Notes: generated from the sequence alone by a model not told the origin. DNA of 64,000 nt from G965207335 sp965222825 (GCA_965222825.1 OZ244964.1:1-64000); one strand, 5' to 3'. Counted from the first letter of the stretch, positions 1-9,720 are shown. Made by a program: numbers and translations.

Positions 1-338
1 AATTTTATCATTCATAACTTATCCATTTATAAGAATACTTGTCAAAAAGCCATAATATGCATTTCTTATTACCATATACGCGTATAGTAATGCTTATTTC
101 ACAATACTTCTACTTTTAAATACTTATATATTCTTCACACTTTTACTATATATATGTCTTTATTTGTGTATAGTATCATATAAGTTATTAATTTGTTTAG
201 TAATTATATATAAAGTTATATACTTATCTAAGTTACATTTTTAAGTATTTTTGTATTATGCTAAATAGCAAGGCTTTTAACACTATGTCTAAATTGAGAC
301 TACTGCATTAGACAAAAGCACTCATCACAGAGCCCACA

Positions 339-454
339 ATATGCGTAGCATTGCTTAGAGACTGTAAAAAACTCATCCAATCATTAAAAATGGTTAAAAT
401 CCGCCTGCTTATAAAATGAAAAAGCACATTTCTAAAAAGCAATGCTACGCATAT
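339..454. repeat. 18-bp perfect inverted repeat, 80-bp spacer
   Basis: Positions 339-356 (core GCGTAGCATTGC) are the exact reverse complement of 437-454. The spacer is 80 bp. The arms could form a long-stem RNA or be the ends of a small decayed element; no coding role is supported. Confidence 0.7.
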
Positions 455-602
455 ATTCGTTATAAAACTTACCATTAGCGACACTAGGAGTTGTATTTTA
501 TGCCTCAAGCAGACAAATTTTATCTAATTTTTACTAGCTCGTCTAAGTTCCTTTACAGTCTCTTATTGAATATCTTTTATTTCAAAATACCACTACTTAT
601 GA

Positions 603-717
603 AACCTCTGATTAACCTTGCAACAGGACTCACAAAGTCTGATTTATGATATGTTTTTAAAAAAACAAGGTTTAAGGATTAATAAAACTTACTTATAGCT
701 TAAATCTCTCAGAGGTT
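603..717. repeat. MITE-like element, degenerate
   Basis: The left end at 603-610 (AACCTCTG) is repeated inverted at 710-717, bounding 115 bp. The left end continues as CTCTGATTAACC, the same string found at the left ends of the elements at 34024-34094 and 52066-52284, so all three belong to one terminal-inverted-repeat family. There is no coding capacity and no clear target duplication. Confidence 0.45.
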
Positions 718-778
718 GAATCTCGTTATTTTGCAAAGTTCTACTTCAACGCCGGGCTTCGAACAACTTCCAAGCAGA

Positions 779-817
779 AGCAAGATAATTCTCACACAGC
801 CAAAGCCTTACTTTTAA
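779..817 (+). repeat. Dispersed repeat, copy 1
   Basis: This 39-bp segment aligns with 31263-31301 with about seven substitutions; the shared core is AATTCTCACA followed by AGCCAAA. Both copies are intergenic. Confidence 0.55.
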
Positions 818-835
818 GTGTTGTTCATAGGTTTA

Positions 836-2062
836 TTAATATGCATCAGACTCGTCAGTTATATCATTATCTGAATTATCAGTATTATCCGTATTATCTA
901 AACCCAAAGAATCCAATAATCCTGTCTTTTTCTCTTTAGGCAAACTCCAATTTTGAGCAAAATTTAAACTTGTTGGTTGTTTGTAAGAAATTACTTTATC
1001 TTTGCGTTTTAAATTAGGAGCTATTTTTGCTAATTTAGCTAAGCTATATTTCTTTTTAACGCTAATAATACTAGCATCAGTTACATATTCATTTTCACCT
1101 CCTAATGATATTCCCGTATCAGGGTCAATAAATTCCTCACCTTTAATTACAACTTTAAATTTATCACCTTGATTCACACTATTGCTACCTAAGTTAATAT
1201 AAATTTTATCATCAGAGACTTTAATAATTGTTCCTTGCAATGAATCTTCTTTAACTTGTTTGATAATCTCATAAATACCTTTATTAATAGCAGAAATAAC
1301 TGCTTGTCCAATTGGAGTTTTTGAATAACTTGAAGAAAAGCCACCTAAAGCAATACCAGCACCTGCACCAAAACCACCAAAAGTTAAACCAGATTCAACC
1401 ATAGTTACCTCTATCTGTATGCTATAAATAACCTCAGTAGTCTCTGAATCAATAACACGAAAATTTATTCCAATAACACCTTTACTACTTTTTGTGCCTA
1501 TAGCACCAAGCAAAGCACCGCCGGGAATAAATGCACCAAGCATAGCACCAGCATTACTACTTTCTGTGCCTTCTTAATAGTTAGTAACTACAGCTTGTAG
1601 CAGGTATTTAGCACCTAAAATCTTACCTTTTTTAGCCGCAGATGCTTTGGTAACACGACTACCTAAGTCCTGCTCATTAAGTGCTTGGTCTAAAACACTT
1701 CTTTCTAATAAAATAAAACGCCCAGTGCTATTTAAAACAGTAGTTATAATTGCTTCAATACCTTGAACAGGAACACCGCTTCCAACGCCAGCAGGGATTG
1801 AGTATGATTGTCCATTAAAACTACCTCTCATAACAGAAGCAGAGCTATTATTTTTAACTGGCAAAACACCTAATCTAGTTTTATTACCACTAAAATTACC
1901 CCATTTGACATTGAGTAAATGCTTGCTATTTACTAACTCTAAATTTTCTGGTAATGCTAATTTGTTACTATCAATAATAGCATAAGCCAAGTAGTCAGAA
2001 TATGCAGATAAAGATAATAAAAACAAACCTATTAATAATAGTTTTTCATTTTTCCTTTTCAA
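836..2062 (-). pseudogene. CsgG/HfaB-family protein, interrupted by in-frame stop
   Basis: Read as one frame, this encodes about 408 codons. The N-terminal 162 residues have a signal-peptide-like hydrophobic start, then TRLGVLPVKN, GVPVQGIEAIITTVL and the CsgG-like string RFILLERSVLDQALNEQDLG. A TAA stop at 1574-1576 follows VVTNY. The same frame continues immediately with EGTESSNAGAML and the rest of the CsgG fold (GINFRVIDSETTEVIYS, then a Gly-rich stretch). The C-terminal part from about residue 275 resembles the FlgT C-terminal/SH3-like module (VSDDKIYINLGSNSVNQGDKF), and the tail is an acidic Asn/Asp repeat. CsgG-family proteins are periplasm/outer-membrane secretion or envelope factors. 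Because only one codon breaks the frame, this is either a recent nonsense mutation or a sequence error. No lipobox Cys is evident. Confidence 0.75.
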
Positions 2063-2176
2063 AATTTGCTATTATATCAAATTTAATAAATAAAGGCACA
2101 ATATAGTGCTAATAAAATAATTAATGTTATAGTAAAATTATTTTTACTTGATATATTGCTATGTATATTTATCTAA

Positions 2177-2383
2177 TTATATTTTGCCGATAATAGTGTT
2201 TAGTAAATTAAAACTATAAGCAAATCCTGCACCCATCGCTATATATAACCCTATAACTAACAATTCTAGTCTAGTTAATCTCTTATCTTGGTTATAAATA
2301 GCCTCTGCTGCCTTTTTTGCTTTTTCCTCATCAGCACCAGCAGATATGAGTGCATCATAAACCTCAGTAATCATTGTGCTCAT
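2177..2383 (-). CDS. Small membrane-anchored protein, tandem copy 2 (DUF1640-like)
   Basis: This 68-residue protein has a charged helical N-terminus (MSTMITEVYDALISAGADEE) and one C-terminal transmembrane helix ending LLNTIIGKI. The first 27 and last 9 residues are identical to the upstream neighbour at 2393-2632. The middle differs: this copy lacks about 11 residues of the coiled-coil linker. The architecture, a short helix-turn segment with 'AGADEEKAKKAAE' then a coiled coil and one C-terminal TM, resembles the bacterial DUF1640/CCDC90-like small proteins. It starts 9 bp after the neighbour's stop, with no obvious Shine-Dalgarno sequence. Function is unknown. Confidence 0.6.
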   Translation of the reverse strand: MSTMITEVYDALISAGADEEKAKKAAEAIYNQDKRLTRLELLVIGLYIAMGAGFAYSFNLLNTIIGKI

Positions 2384-2392
2384 AATTTCTTA

Positions 2393-2632
2393 TTATATTT
2401 TGCCGATAATAGTGTTTAACAAACTAACAATATAGCCTAGTGTTGCCCCGCCTGCAATATATAAGCCAGTAACTAATATATTTAATCTTTTAACATCTGT
2501 TTGAATAACATTTGTATCTTGCTTAGTCGCTAATTTCTCATTCGACAAAACTTCTGCTGCCTTTTTTGCTTTTTCCTCATCAGCACCAGCAGATATAAGT
2601 GCATCATAAACCTCAGTAATCATCGTGCTCAT
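2393..2632 (-). CDS. Small membrane-anchored protein, tandem copy 1 (DUF1640-like)
   Basis: This 79-residue protein is the first gene of a tandem pair transcribed leftward. It carries the same N-terminus and C-terminal LLNTIIGKI as its neighbour, with the longer linker NEKLATKQDTNVIQTDVKRL. That linker resembles the 'LATKxDL...L' coiled-coil repeat typical of DUF1640-like proteins, followed by one TM helix (GLYIAGGATLGYIVSLL). The small proteins of this type that I know are uncharacterised. No partner enzyme is visible; the broken CsgG-like gene lies downstream and dnaE upstream. Confidence 0.6.
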   Translation of the reverse strand: MSTMITEVYDALISAGADEEKAKKAAEVLSNEKLATKQDTNVIQTDVKRLNILVTGLYIAGGATLGYIVSLLNTIIGKI

Positions 2633-2718
2633 AATACTATATATTTATTTAAAACAGTATTATATCATAATTTATAGTTATATTTTGATACTTGGTTGAT
2701 TAAATATATTTCATAAAA

Positions 2719-5700
2719 CTAGAATTTTAAGAGTATAGAATCTTTGCCTAATAATGATTTTATCTTACCTTGTAATTCATCATTAGGTAAAACTTTATAG
2801 TTATCATTTATTGGAATAATGCCAACTGCTTCTTTGGTATAGTATTGTAAATACACTTTGCAATTACCGGGATATTGTGTAATAATTTTTTTTAAGTTTA
2901 TAAAATTCTTCTGTTGTGTAATATCTATAATAATTATTATTAAACGAACAATGCTTATTTTTATCTCATTGCTAGTAGTTATAGTATTTGCTTTAATTTG
3001 CCAGTTTTCTCTAAAATCTTGCGACATACTTCCTTCTACTACCACTATATCATCGTCTTTAATTTGTTGCTCTCTATTAGTTATTATATTGCTATTAATG
3101 ATAACATTTACCTTTGAGCTTGCATCTTCTAAACTAAAAAATACACTCTGCCCATCCTTAATGTCATAATAGCGTAATTGTGATACTAAACCTAGTGCTT
3201 TTATAGTAGAATTTTTTCTATAATTTATATTGCTAGGCATTTGTGCCTGTATATTATTAGCTAGTTGTTTTTCATTATTGCAAGGATGAGAGCTAAAATA
3301 ATAACCCATAACACCTTTTTCATGTTTTAATTGAGTGTTTAATGCCCATGGTATGCTGTTTATTGCTATATCTTTATATTGCACAATCTTGACATCGTCA
3401 ATAGTATTATTAGCAAATAAATTACCTTGTCCTGATTCTTGGTCTTGTTGATATTGTTCAGCTCGTTTCATAGCCAAAGGGTAGGTTTTTAACAATTCGT
3501 ATCTATTAGTATTTATGGCATCAAACGCACCACAAAAAATTAATGCCTCTAACACCCTTTTATTTAGTGATTGTTTGTCAATACGACAACAAAAATCAAC
3601 CAAGTCAGTATATAAGTTATTTGCTCGTATTTGTGCCATTTTATCAACTAATATTTGTCCTAAACCTTTAATAGCACCTAAGCCATAAACTATGGAGTCC
3701 TCTTTTATGGTAAATTCATATTTTGAAATATTTATATTAGGTGCTATGATATTAATTGCCATTTTTTTAATCTCTGCTATGGTTGTGGCAATTCTATCGG
3801 TATCATTCATCATTGACGATAGCACGGCAGACATAAAAGCAGCTGGATAGTGCGATTTTAAAAATGCTGTTTGATAAGATATTAACGCATAAGCAACTGA
3901 ATGAGATTTATTGAATCCATAACCAGCAAATTTATCAATATAATCAAATATTGTATTAGCTTGATTTTTGCTAATATTATTGTTTTTTGCCCCAGATATA
4001 AAAACACTTCTTTGTTGTGCCATTTCCTCAGGTTTTTTCTTACCCATAGCACGGCGTAACAAATCAGCAGCACCTAAACTAAAACCAGCCATTATTTGTG
4101 CCGCTTGCATTACTTGCTCTTGATAAACAAAGACGCCATTGGTAGGTTTTAATATTTTTTTTAATAATGGATGAGGGTATTCTGCTTGTTTTTTATTATG
4201 TTTAACATCTATATAATCATCTATATAATCCATAGACCCTGGTCTATATAATGCTAACATATCAACTATATCATTAAAATTATCTGCTTGTAATTTTTTT
4301 AAATATGCACGCATACCACTAGATTCTAATTGGAATACGCCTGTTGTATCTACTTTTTGTAATAACTCATATACCTTAGGGTCATTAAGTGCTATATTAT
4401 CTAAGTCTATTTTATTCTTAGTTATTTTTTCATCAAATAGAATATTAATAGTTTTATCAATAACAGTTAGATTGCTTAGCCCTAAAAAATCAAATTTCAC
4501 TAGCCCCATAGCTTCAATATCGTCCTTATCAAATTGCGATACTATACTATCTGCGTCATTAACACCCTTATAAATAGGGCAAAAATCGCTAATTTTACTA
4601 GGAGCAATAACTACACCGCCTGCGTGTGTGCCAATATTTCTAGCTAAACCTTCTAAGTCCTTAGCAATATCAATTAAATTTTTTACATCCTCTTCATTAT
4701 CATATTTTAGTTTTAGCTCAGCTGATTCTTGTAGTGCCTTATCTAAGGTCATTTTTAAATCATTGGGTATTAATTTAGAGATATAATCACTAAATCCATA
4801 GGCATGTCCTAATACTCGCCCTACATCTCTAACTACGCCTTTTGCTGCCATAGTGCCGTAGGTAATAATTTGTGATACTTTTTCTAAGCCATATTTTTCT
4901 GCTACAAAAGCAATTACTTCATCACGCCTATTAGTGCAAAAATCAATATCAAAATCAGGCATTGACACCCGCTGAGGGTTTAAAAACCTTTCAAATAATA
5001 AATTATATTTTATTGGGTCAACACTGGTTATAAATAAAGCATAGGCAACTAAAGAGCCAGCACCTGAACCCCTACCCGGACCCACTGGTATATTAGATTT
5101 TCTAGAAAATTTAATAAAATCATACACTATTAAAAAGTAACCCACAAATCCCATTTTTATAATAATATCCAACTCATATTCTAAGCGTTTATTGTAAATA
5201 TCAATATCATAATTTGTATTTTTTAGGCGTTTTTTTAAGCCTTGTTTACTTTGGCTTATAAAAAAGTTTTTTTCAGTTAATCCATTAGGGGTTGGGAATT
5301 TAGGTAAATAATTACCCTCATATAATTTAAACTTAACATTACACCTAATGGCTATTTGATAACTATTTTCAATAGCTTCTGGTAGGTCAGAGAATAACTC
5401 TTGCATCTGTTTTGGTGATTTTAAATATTGCTCTTTAGTGTAATTTCTTTGGCGTTTATCATCATCTACTAAAGTGCCATCAGCTATACAAACTTTAACC
5501 TCGTGGGTATAAAAATCATCAACTGTTAAAAATTGCACAGCATTAATTGCTACAACTGGAGTGTTAGTTTCTGTGGCTAATTGAACTGCTAATTGCAAAT
5601 AACTTTCATCATTGATGTGATTAATTCTTTGCACTGCTATATAGTAACTATTAGGAAAAAGTTTGCCATAAGTATTAGCCTTAGTTTTTGCTAGTTGAAT

Positions 5701-6135
5701 ATCGCTAGCACTAGTTGTTAATAATAGTTTAGCAATGTCGCCGTAAATAGGCAGTGATATAGCAATTAAACCTTTATTGTATTGTTTAATTAATGCAAAT
5801 GGTGCTACAACAACCCCCAGCGATTGGTGTTCTAGGTAGCATTTAGATATTAACTCACATAAATTCAAATAACCATCATAATTTTTACATAATAGTAATA
5901 ATTTATATCTATTACTGTCTTCTTCTACTAATATTTCGCAACCAAATATTGGCTTTACATTGGCATTTATTGCGGCTTTATAAAATTTGATACCAGCAAA
6001 TAAATTAAATTCATCAGTTATAGCTATAGTTTTAAAATTTAGCTCACTTGCCTTAGTTATTAGTTTGTTAATACTAATTGTGCTATTCTTAATAGAATAT
6101 TCACTATGACAATGTAGGTGCACAAATTTGGACAT
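2719..6135 (-). CDS. dnaE: DNA polymerase III subunit alpha
   Basis: This 1138-residue protein is close to the roughly 1160 of E. coli DnaE and is the replicative polymerase. The PHP domain starts at once (HLHCHSEYSI, residues 7-16). The palm carries GPGRGSGAGSLVAY (about 352-365) and the catalytic pair in SMPDFDIDFC, D396 and D398, equivalent to E. coli D401/D403. A third acidic motif lies in VKFDFLGL. The C-terminal third has the helix-hairpin-helix region and an OB fold (SNINYRKNSTIKALGLVSQLR). The family is well conserved and the gene appears intact. It is the last of a leftward run (mltB-ruvX-pyrB-dnaE) but is separated from pyrB by 90 bp, so it may have its own promoter. Confidence 0.97.
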   Translation of the reverse strand: MSKFVHLHCHSEYSIKNSTISINKLITKASELNFKTIAITDEFNLFAGIKFYKAAINANVKPIFGCEILVEEDSNRYKLLLLCKNYDGYLNLCELISKCYLEHQSLGVVVAPFALIKQYNKGLIAISLPIYGDIAKLLLTTSASDIQLAKTKANTYGKLFPNSYYIAVQRINHINDESYLQLAVQLATETNTPVVAINAVQFLTVDDFYTHEVKVCIADGTLVDDDKRQRNYTKEQYLKSPKQMQELFSDLPEAIENSYQIAIRCNVKFKLYEGNYLPKFPTPNGLTEKNFFISQSKQGLKKRLKNTNYDIDIYNKRLEYELDIIIKMGFVGYFLIVYDFIKFSRKSNIPVGPGRGSGAGSLVAYALFITSVDPIKYNLLFERFLNPQRVSMPDFDIDFCTNRRDEVIAFVAEKYGLEKVSQIITYGTMAAKGVVRDVGRVLGHAYGFSDYISKLIPNDLKMTLDKALQESAELKLKYDNEEDVKNLIDIAKDLEGLARNIGTHAGGVVIAPSKISDFCPIYKGVNDADSIVSQFDKDDIEAMGLVKFDFLGLSNLTVIDKTINILFDEKITKNKIDLDNIALNDPKVYELLQKVDTTGVFQLESSGMRAYLKKLQADNFNDIVDMLALYRPGSMDYIDDYIDVKHNKKQAEYPHPLLKKILKPTNGVFVYQEQVMQAAQIMAGFSLGAADLLRRAMGKKKPEEMAQQRSVFISGAKNNNISKNQANTIFDYIDKFAGYGFNKSHSVAYALISYQTAFLKSHYPAAFMSAVLSSMMNDTDRIATTIAEIKKMAINIIAPNINISKYEFTIKEDSIVYGLGAIKGLGQILVDKMAQIRANNLYTDLVDFCCRIDKQSLNKRVLEALIFCGAFDAINTNRYELLKTYPLAMKRAEQYQQDQESGQGNLFANNTIDDVKIVQYKDIAINSIPWALNTQLKHEKGVMGYYFSSHPCNNEKQLANNIQAQMPSNINYRKNSTIKALGLVSQLRYYDIKDGQSVFFSLEDASSKVNVIINSNIITNREQQIKDDDIVVVEGSMSQDFRENWQIKANTITTSNEIKISIVRLIIIIIDITQQKNFINLKKIITQYPGNCKVYLQYYTKEAVGIIPINDNYKVLPNDELQGKIKSLLGKDSILLKF

Positions 6136-6225
6136 AAATATTTTAAATTTTGAAATATTAATAAAGACCGCCGTGCAATAGTCTAATTAAAAGTTAGGCT
6201 TTTACCTAGCAATTAATACCAATTA

Positions 6226-7170
6226 CTAATTAACTAGCATAGACATAACAGCCATTCTAATAGCAATACCATTGGTAACTTGTTTGTTGATTAAAGATTG
6301 CGAACTATCTGCTATTTTTGATGCAATTTCTATCTCTCTATTAATAGGTCCAGGGTGCATTATGATAGCATTTGGATTGGCTATTTTTAGCCTTTTCTCG
6401 GTAATACCATAATTATTAAAATACTCAATTTCATTAGGAGTATTAGATAATAACATTCTTTCTTTTTGTAGTCTTAAAACTATAATAACATCAATCTTAT
6501 CTAAACCTTTATTAATATCATTGGTGCATAAAATACCATTAGATTGATAAGCATATTGTTGTAAATTATCAGGTGCTATTAACCTAATATCTTGCACCCC
6601 TAAAGTTTTTAGAGCATAAATATCAGAATGTGCAACCCTAGAATGAATTATATCGCCTACTATTGCCACTGATATATCTTTGATATTATCTTTGTATTGC
6701 TGGTAAATAGTAAGCATATCTAATAAGCCTTGAGTGGGATGGGCGTTTGTGCCATCTCCAGCATTAATAATAGCGACATTATTACTTTTTTCTGATATTT
6801 TATGAGGCATACCGTTAGTTTTGTGGCGAATAACAAACATATTAATTTGCATATACTCTAGGGTTTGCATAGTGTCAAATATAGTTTCATTCTTTTTGGT
6901 GGCAGAGTTTGCTAAATCAACATTGATAATATTTGCCCCACAACGACTAGCTGCTATTTCAAAGGTATTTCTAGTTCTAGTGCTAGGCTCAAAAAATAAA
7001 TTTGCTACATATATATCTTTTAGCTTGCTAGTAGTTTTTAGTTTATTATTAGTTATTAACTTATCAGCTTGTTTAATAATAGTTAATATTTGCTGTTTTG
7101 ATAAACCATTTAAGCCAAGTAGGTGTTGTAGTTTGCCGTTTTTATCCAGTTGATTACTATTATCAATCAT
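6226..7170 (-). CDS. pyrB: Aspartate carbamoyltransferase catalytic subunit
   Basis: This 314-residue enzyme condenses carbamoyl phosphate with aspartate in pyrimidine synthesis. The carbamoyl-phosphate loop FFEPSTRTRNTFE is intact (S63-T64-R65-T66). It also has HPTQGLLDML, which includes the conserved His-Pro-x-x-Gln, VAIVGDIIHSRVAHS, and the C-terminal MHPGPINREIEI. Its start codon overlaps the stop of ruvX upstream by 4 bp, indicating translational coupling. No pyrI or dihydroorotase-like pyrC' follows; dnaE lies downstream. Confidence 0.96.
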   Translation of the reverse strand: MIDNSNQLDKNGKLQHLLGLNGLSKQQILTIIKQADKLITNNKLKTTSKLKDIYVANLFFEPSTRTRNTFEIAASRCGANIINVDLANSATKKNETIFDTMQTLEYMQINMFVIRHKTNGMPHKISEKSNNVAIINAGDGTNAHPTQGLLDMLTIYQQYKDNIKDISVAIVGDIIHSRVAHSDIYALKTLGVQDIRLIAPDNLQQYAYQSNGILCTNDINKGLDKIDVIIVLRLQKERMLLSNTPNEIEYFNNYGITEKRLKIANPNAIIMHPGPINREIEIASKIADSSQSLINKQVTNGIAIRMAVMSMLVN

Positions 7171-7589
7171 ATGTAATTGCTATTTAACCAAGTTTGTAAA
7201 ATTATTTCAGCAGATAATTTATCTATCTCACCTTTATTAGCGTTTTTGTGATTTATGCTCCATTTTAGCCTTGTTTTTGCTTCCTTAGATGATAAATTTT
7301 CGTCAATAAATAATACCTTTGTATGGTATTTTAGCGTTAATTTTTTTGCAAAAGATTTACTAATATATGATATTTCTTGCATATTACCATTGTGCAGTGC
7401 CAAACCAACTATAAATAATTGCGGATTATACCTTTTTATTATTTTATCAATATCATCCCAATTAGTACTACCGTCTTTATAATGTTTAACAACACCAATA
7501 CCATTGGCAACTTTGGTAATACTATTTGCTATGGCAACACCGGTTCTTTTTTTACCAACATCAAAACCTATATATGTTTCTATATCCAT
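7167..7589 (-). CDS. ruvX: Putative pre-16S rRNA nuclease / Holliday junction resolvase-like YqgF
   Basis: This 140-residue RNase H-fold protein of the YqgF family, implicated in 16S rRNA 5' end processing, has the N-terminal YIGFDVGKKRTGVA with the first catalytic Asp (D10). It also has QLFIVGLALHNGN and VLFIDENLSSKEA, where most relatives have DERLST. It ends with the usual DKLSAEIILQTWL. It starts just after the mltB-like gene (3 bp gap) and overlaps pyrB by 4 bp, so the three are probably one transcript. The ruvX-pyrB pairing is common in gammaproteobacteria. Confidence 0.93.
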   Translation of the reverse strand: MDIETYIGFDVGKKRTGVAIANSITKVANGIGVVKHYKDGSTNWDDIDKIIKRYNPQLFIVGLALHNGNMQEISYISKSFAKKLTLKYHTKVLFIDENLSSKEAKTRLKWSINHKNANKGEIDKLSAEIILQTWLNSNYI

Positions 7590-7591
7590 TT

Positions 7592-8782
7592 TTATTGTGT
7601 TACACTATTAACATAGTTTAAAAGGTCAATATTAACATAACCATCAGCTGGTAGTTTGTGGTGGTGTTGAAATTTTTTAACTGCTAGTCTTGTTTTAGCA
7701 CCTACTATGCCGTCCGCTTCTCCTGCTTCAAAACCTAGATTATTAAGGGTGTTTTGAATCTTAATTACCTCTAATCGCGATATATAATCATCAGTAGCAG
7801 GATAGTTTGTTAGTTTAGCACCAGTTATCATTTTATCGGATAAATATCCTACCGATATAGCATATAAAATAGACCTATTCCAGTTTAGTATGGCATAAAA
7901 ATTACGATACACCAAAAAAGCAGGACCCTTATATCCAGCAGGTAAAATGAGTGCTGCTAATAAATTGCTTTTTGGCAGGGGGTTATACTTGGCATCTGTT
8001 ATGCCTAATTTTGTCCAATAGTTTAAACTTTGTTTATTTTTTAGCCCTGATAGATTATAATCAAAATTATCAGGCAAAATAACTTCTCTACCCCATCTTT
8101 CACCCTTATGCCAGCCAATATTTACTAAAAAATTTGCAGCACTAGCAAAAATATCCTCTCTATCTAACCAAATATTTAAGCCGTTATTATTATTATCTAA
8201 GGCATAATTGTAAATATTACTAGGCATAAATTGCATACTTCCCATAGCACCAGCCCACGAGCTATTAGCATAATGGGGAATTTTATTGCTATCAATATTT
8301 TTTAAAGCGTATATTAACTCATTTACAAAAAAATCTCTTCTTCTTGGATTAAATGCCATAGTAACTAGTGCTTCTATGGCATTAAAATTACCAGTATTAA
8401 CCCCTATATTACTTTCTAGTGCTAAAAAAGCCACAATAATATTGCCCGAAATACCATATTTTTGATATATTTTGGCTAAGTGTTGCTTGTTAGCGTTATA
8501 GTATTTTCTTGCTTTATAAAGTCTATTATCACTTACTCTATTTGTTAGGTATTTGCCAAAACTTGTGCTAAATTCTGGTTGTTTTTTATCGAGTGCTAAG
8601 ATTTTTGTGTTTAATTTTATATCTGTTAGAGTTTTACTTATTGTATCTTTGCTAATATTTTGCTGATAGGCTAATTTTTTAATACCATCTAAAAAATTTG
8701 TAAAGTCTTCGCTATTAGGTTTAGCACAAACTACACTAGATACAGTTATAATTATAAATATTATTAGTTTTAAAAAACCCAT
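7592..8782 (-). CDS. Periplasmic lytic murein transglycosylase, MltB type, with PG-binding domain
   Basis: This 396-residue protein has an N-terminal signal peptide (MGFLKLIIFIIITVSSVVCA). A lytic transglycosylase domain follows, with the catalytic Glu in FLALESNIGVN and the family signature SWAGAMGSMQFMPSNIYNYA. A C-terminal peptidoglycan-binding domain ends it (about residues 335-392; IQNTLNNLGFEAGEADGIVG, TRLAVKKFQ). It cleaves glycan strands during wall turnover. The Cys at the end of the signal could be a weak lipobox (VVCA), so it may be a lipoprotein or simply secreted. Its start codon is 2 bp from that of divergent apbE, so its promoter must lie inside apbE. Confidence 0.9.
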   Translation of the reverse strand: MGFLKLIIFIIITVSSVVCAKPNSEDFTNFLDGIKKLAYQQNISKDTISKTLTDIKLNTKILALDKKQPEFSTSFGKYLTNRVSDNRLYKARKYYNANKQHLAKIYQKYGISGNIIVAFLALESNIGVNTGNFNAIEALVTMAFNPRRRDFFVNELIYALKNIDSNKIPHYANSSWAGAMGSMQFMPSNIYNYALDNNNNGLNIWLDREDIFASAANFLVNIGWHKGERWGREVILPDNFDYNLSGLKNKQSLNYWTKLGITDAKYNPLPKSNLLAALILPAGYKGPAFLVYRNFYAILNWNRSILYAISVGYLSDKMITGAKLTNYPATDDYISRLEVIKIQNTLNNLGFEAGEADGIVGAKTRLAVKKFQHHHKLPADGYVNIDLLNYVNSVTQ

Positions 8783-8784
8783 TT

Positions 8785-9720
8785 ATGAAAATAATATTAA
8801 AGATTATTATTTTACTAGTATTCTTAGGGCTATTATCTTGTAATGATAATATTAGTGTAAATGGTAAATCAATGGGGACAAGTTATTTTATAATATTTGG
8901 CAGTAACAATAGTATTGATAAAGCTAGCATACAAAAAATACTTGATAAATTTGAAAATATATTTTCAACTTGGCAGCCTAATTCTGAGCTATCTAAGATA
9001 AATACAGCAGATGTTGGCAAATGGATAATGGTTTCTAATTATATGCAAGAATTATTACTATTATCCGTAGCAATACACAAGCAAACTAATGGTTATTTTG
9101 ATATTACTCTTGGCAATACACTAAAAGTATGGGGGCATAACGAATATTTTAATGATAATAAAATTAAACCTAGTAGCACAACTATTAAAAAAATAATTAC
9201 TGGAATGCAGTATTTACTGATAAAAAATAATAGTATTAAAAAAACCAAAGATATTAAATTAGACTTATCAGCTATTGCTAAGGGTTATGCAATAGATAAT
9301 TTGGCTAAAGAATTTATTAAAAAAGGTATTAATAATTTTAGTATTGAATTAGGTGGCGAGGTAATAACCAGAGGTAAAAATGCTAAAAAACCTTGGAAGG
9401 TAGGGATATTTAATCCTTATAGTAGCAGTAAAAAAACCATAACCTTAGTAAATAGTGCAATAGCAACATCGGGAAATTATAATAATTTTATAATATTTAA
9501 TAATAACAAACACGGTCATATTATCAATCCAAAGACTAAATATGATAATAAAGATTTTACCTCAGTTAGTGTTATAGCCCCTAGTGCAACTATAGCAGAT
9601 GCTTATGCAACAGCACTTATGGCAATGGGTAGTGATGGCTATAAACTTGCCAAAGATAATAATTTATCCGCTTTTTTTATAAGCAAAAATAACAAAATAC
9701 TAAGCATTAATTTTCAATGA
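8785..9720 (+). CDS. apbE: FAD:protein FMN transferase (ApbE), lipoprotein
   Basis: This 311-residue protein has a lipoprotein signal peptide with lipobox LLSC (Cys at about 19). The ApbE fold follows, starting VNGKSMGTSYFI, then DITLGNTLKVWG, LDLSAIAKGYAID and ELGGEVITRG. It ends with the metal/FAD-binding region IINPKT...SVSVIAPSATIADAYATALMAMG. ApbE proteins attach FMN to Thr of Rnf/Nqr subunits and other periplasmic flavoproteins; the target here is unknown. The stop overlaps the start of rarA by 4 bp. The start is fixed by the signal peptide, although no Shine-Dalgarno sequence precedes it. Confidence 0.93.
   Translation: MKIILKIIILLVFLGLLSCNDNISVNGKSMGTSYFIIFGSNNSIDKASIQKILDKFENIFSTWQPNSELSKINTADVGKWIMVSNYMQELLLLSVAIHKQTNGYFDITLGNTLKVWGHNEYFNDNKIKPSSTTIKKIITGMQYLLIKNNSIKKTKDIKLDLSAIAKGYAIDNLAKEFIKKGINNFSIELGGEVITRGKNAKKPWKVGIFNPYSSSKKTITLVNSAIATSGNYNNFIIFNNNKHGHIINPKTKYDNKDFTSVSVIAPSATIADAYATALMAMGSDGYKLAKDNNLSAFFISKNNKILSINFQ

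Larger units (their letters stand above)
1..835. other. Gene-free AT-rich region with repeats
   Basis: No convincing gene is visible on either strand. A 66-codon minus-strand frame at 308-508 overlaps an inverted repeat and resembles no family I know, so I do not call it. The region holds an 18-bp inverted repeat (339-356 with 437-454), a MITE-like element (603-717) and a segment (779-817) repeated at 31263-31301. It lies downstream of the broken CsgG-like gene, and no origin-like DnaA-box cluster was recognised. Confidence 0.6.

Noticed and set aside
308..508. 66-codon minus-strand open frame in the left intergenic region
   Set aside because: It overlaps the 18-bp inverted repeat, has no recognisable domain, and no ribosome binding site is visible.
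1..835. Replication origin
   Set aside because: AT-rich and repeat-bearing, but no cluster of DnaA boxes or dnaA/gidA context was seen.
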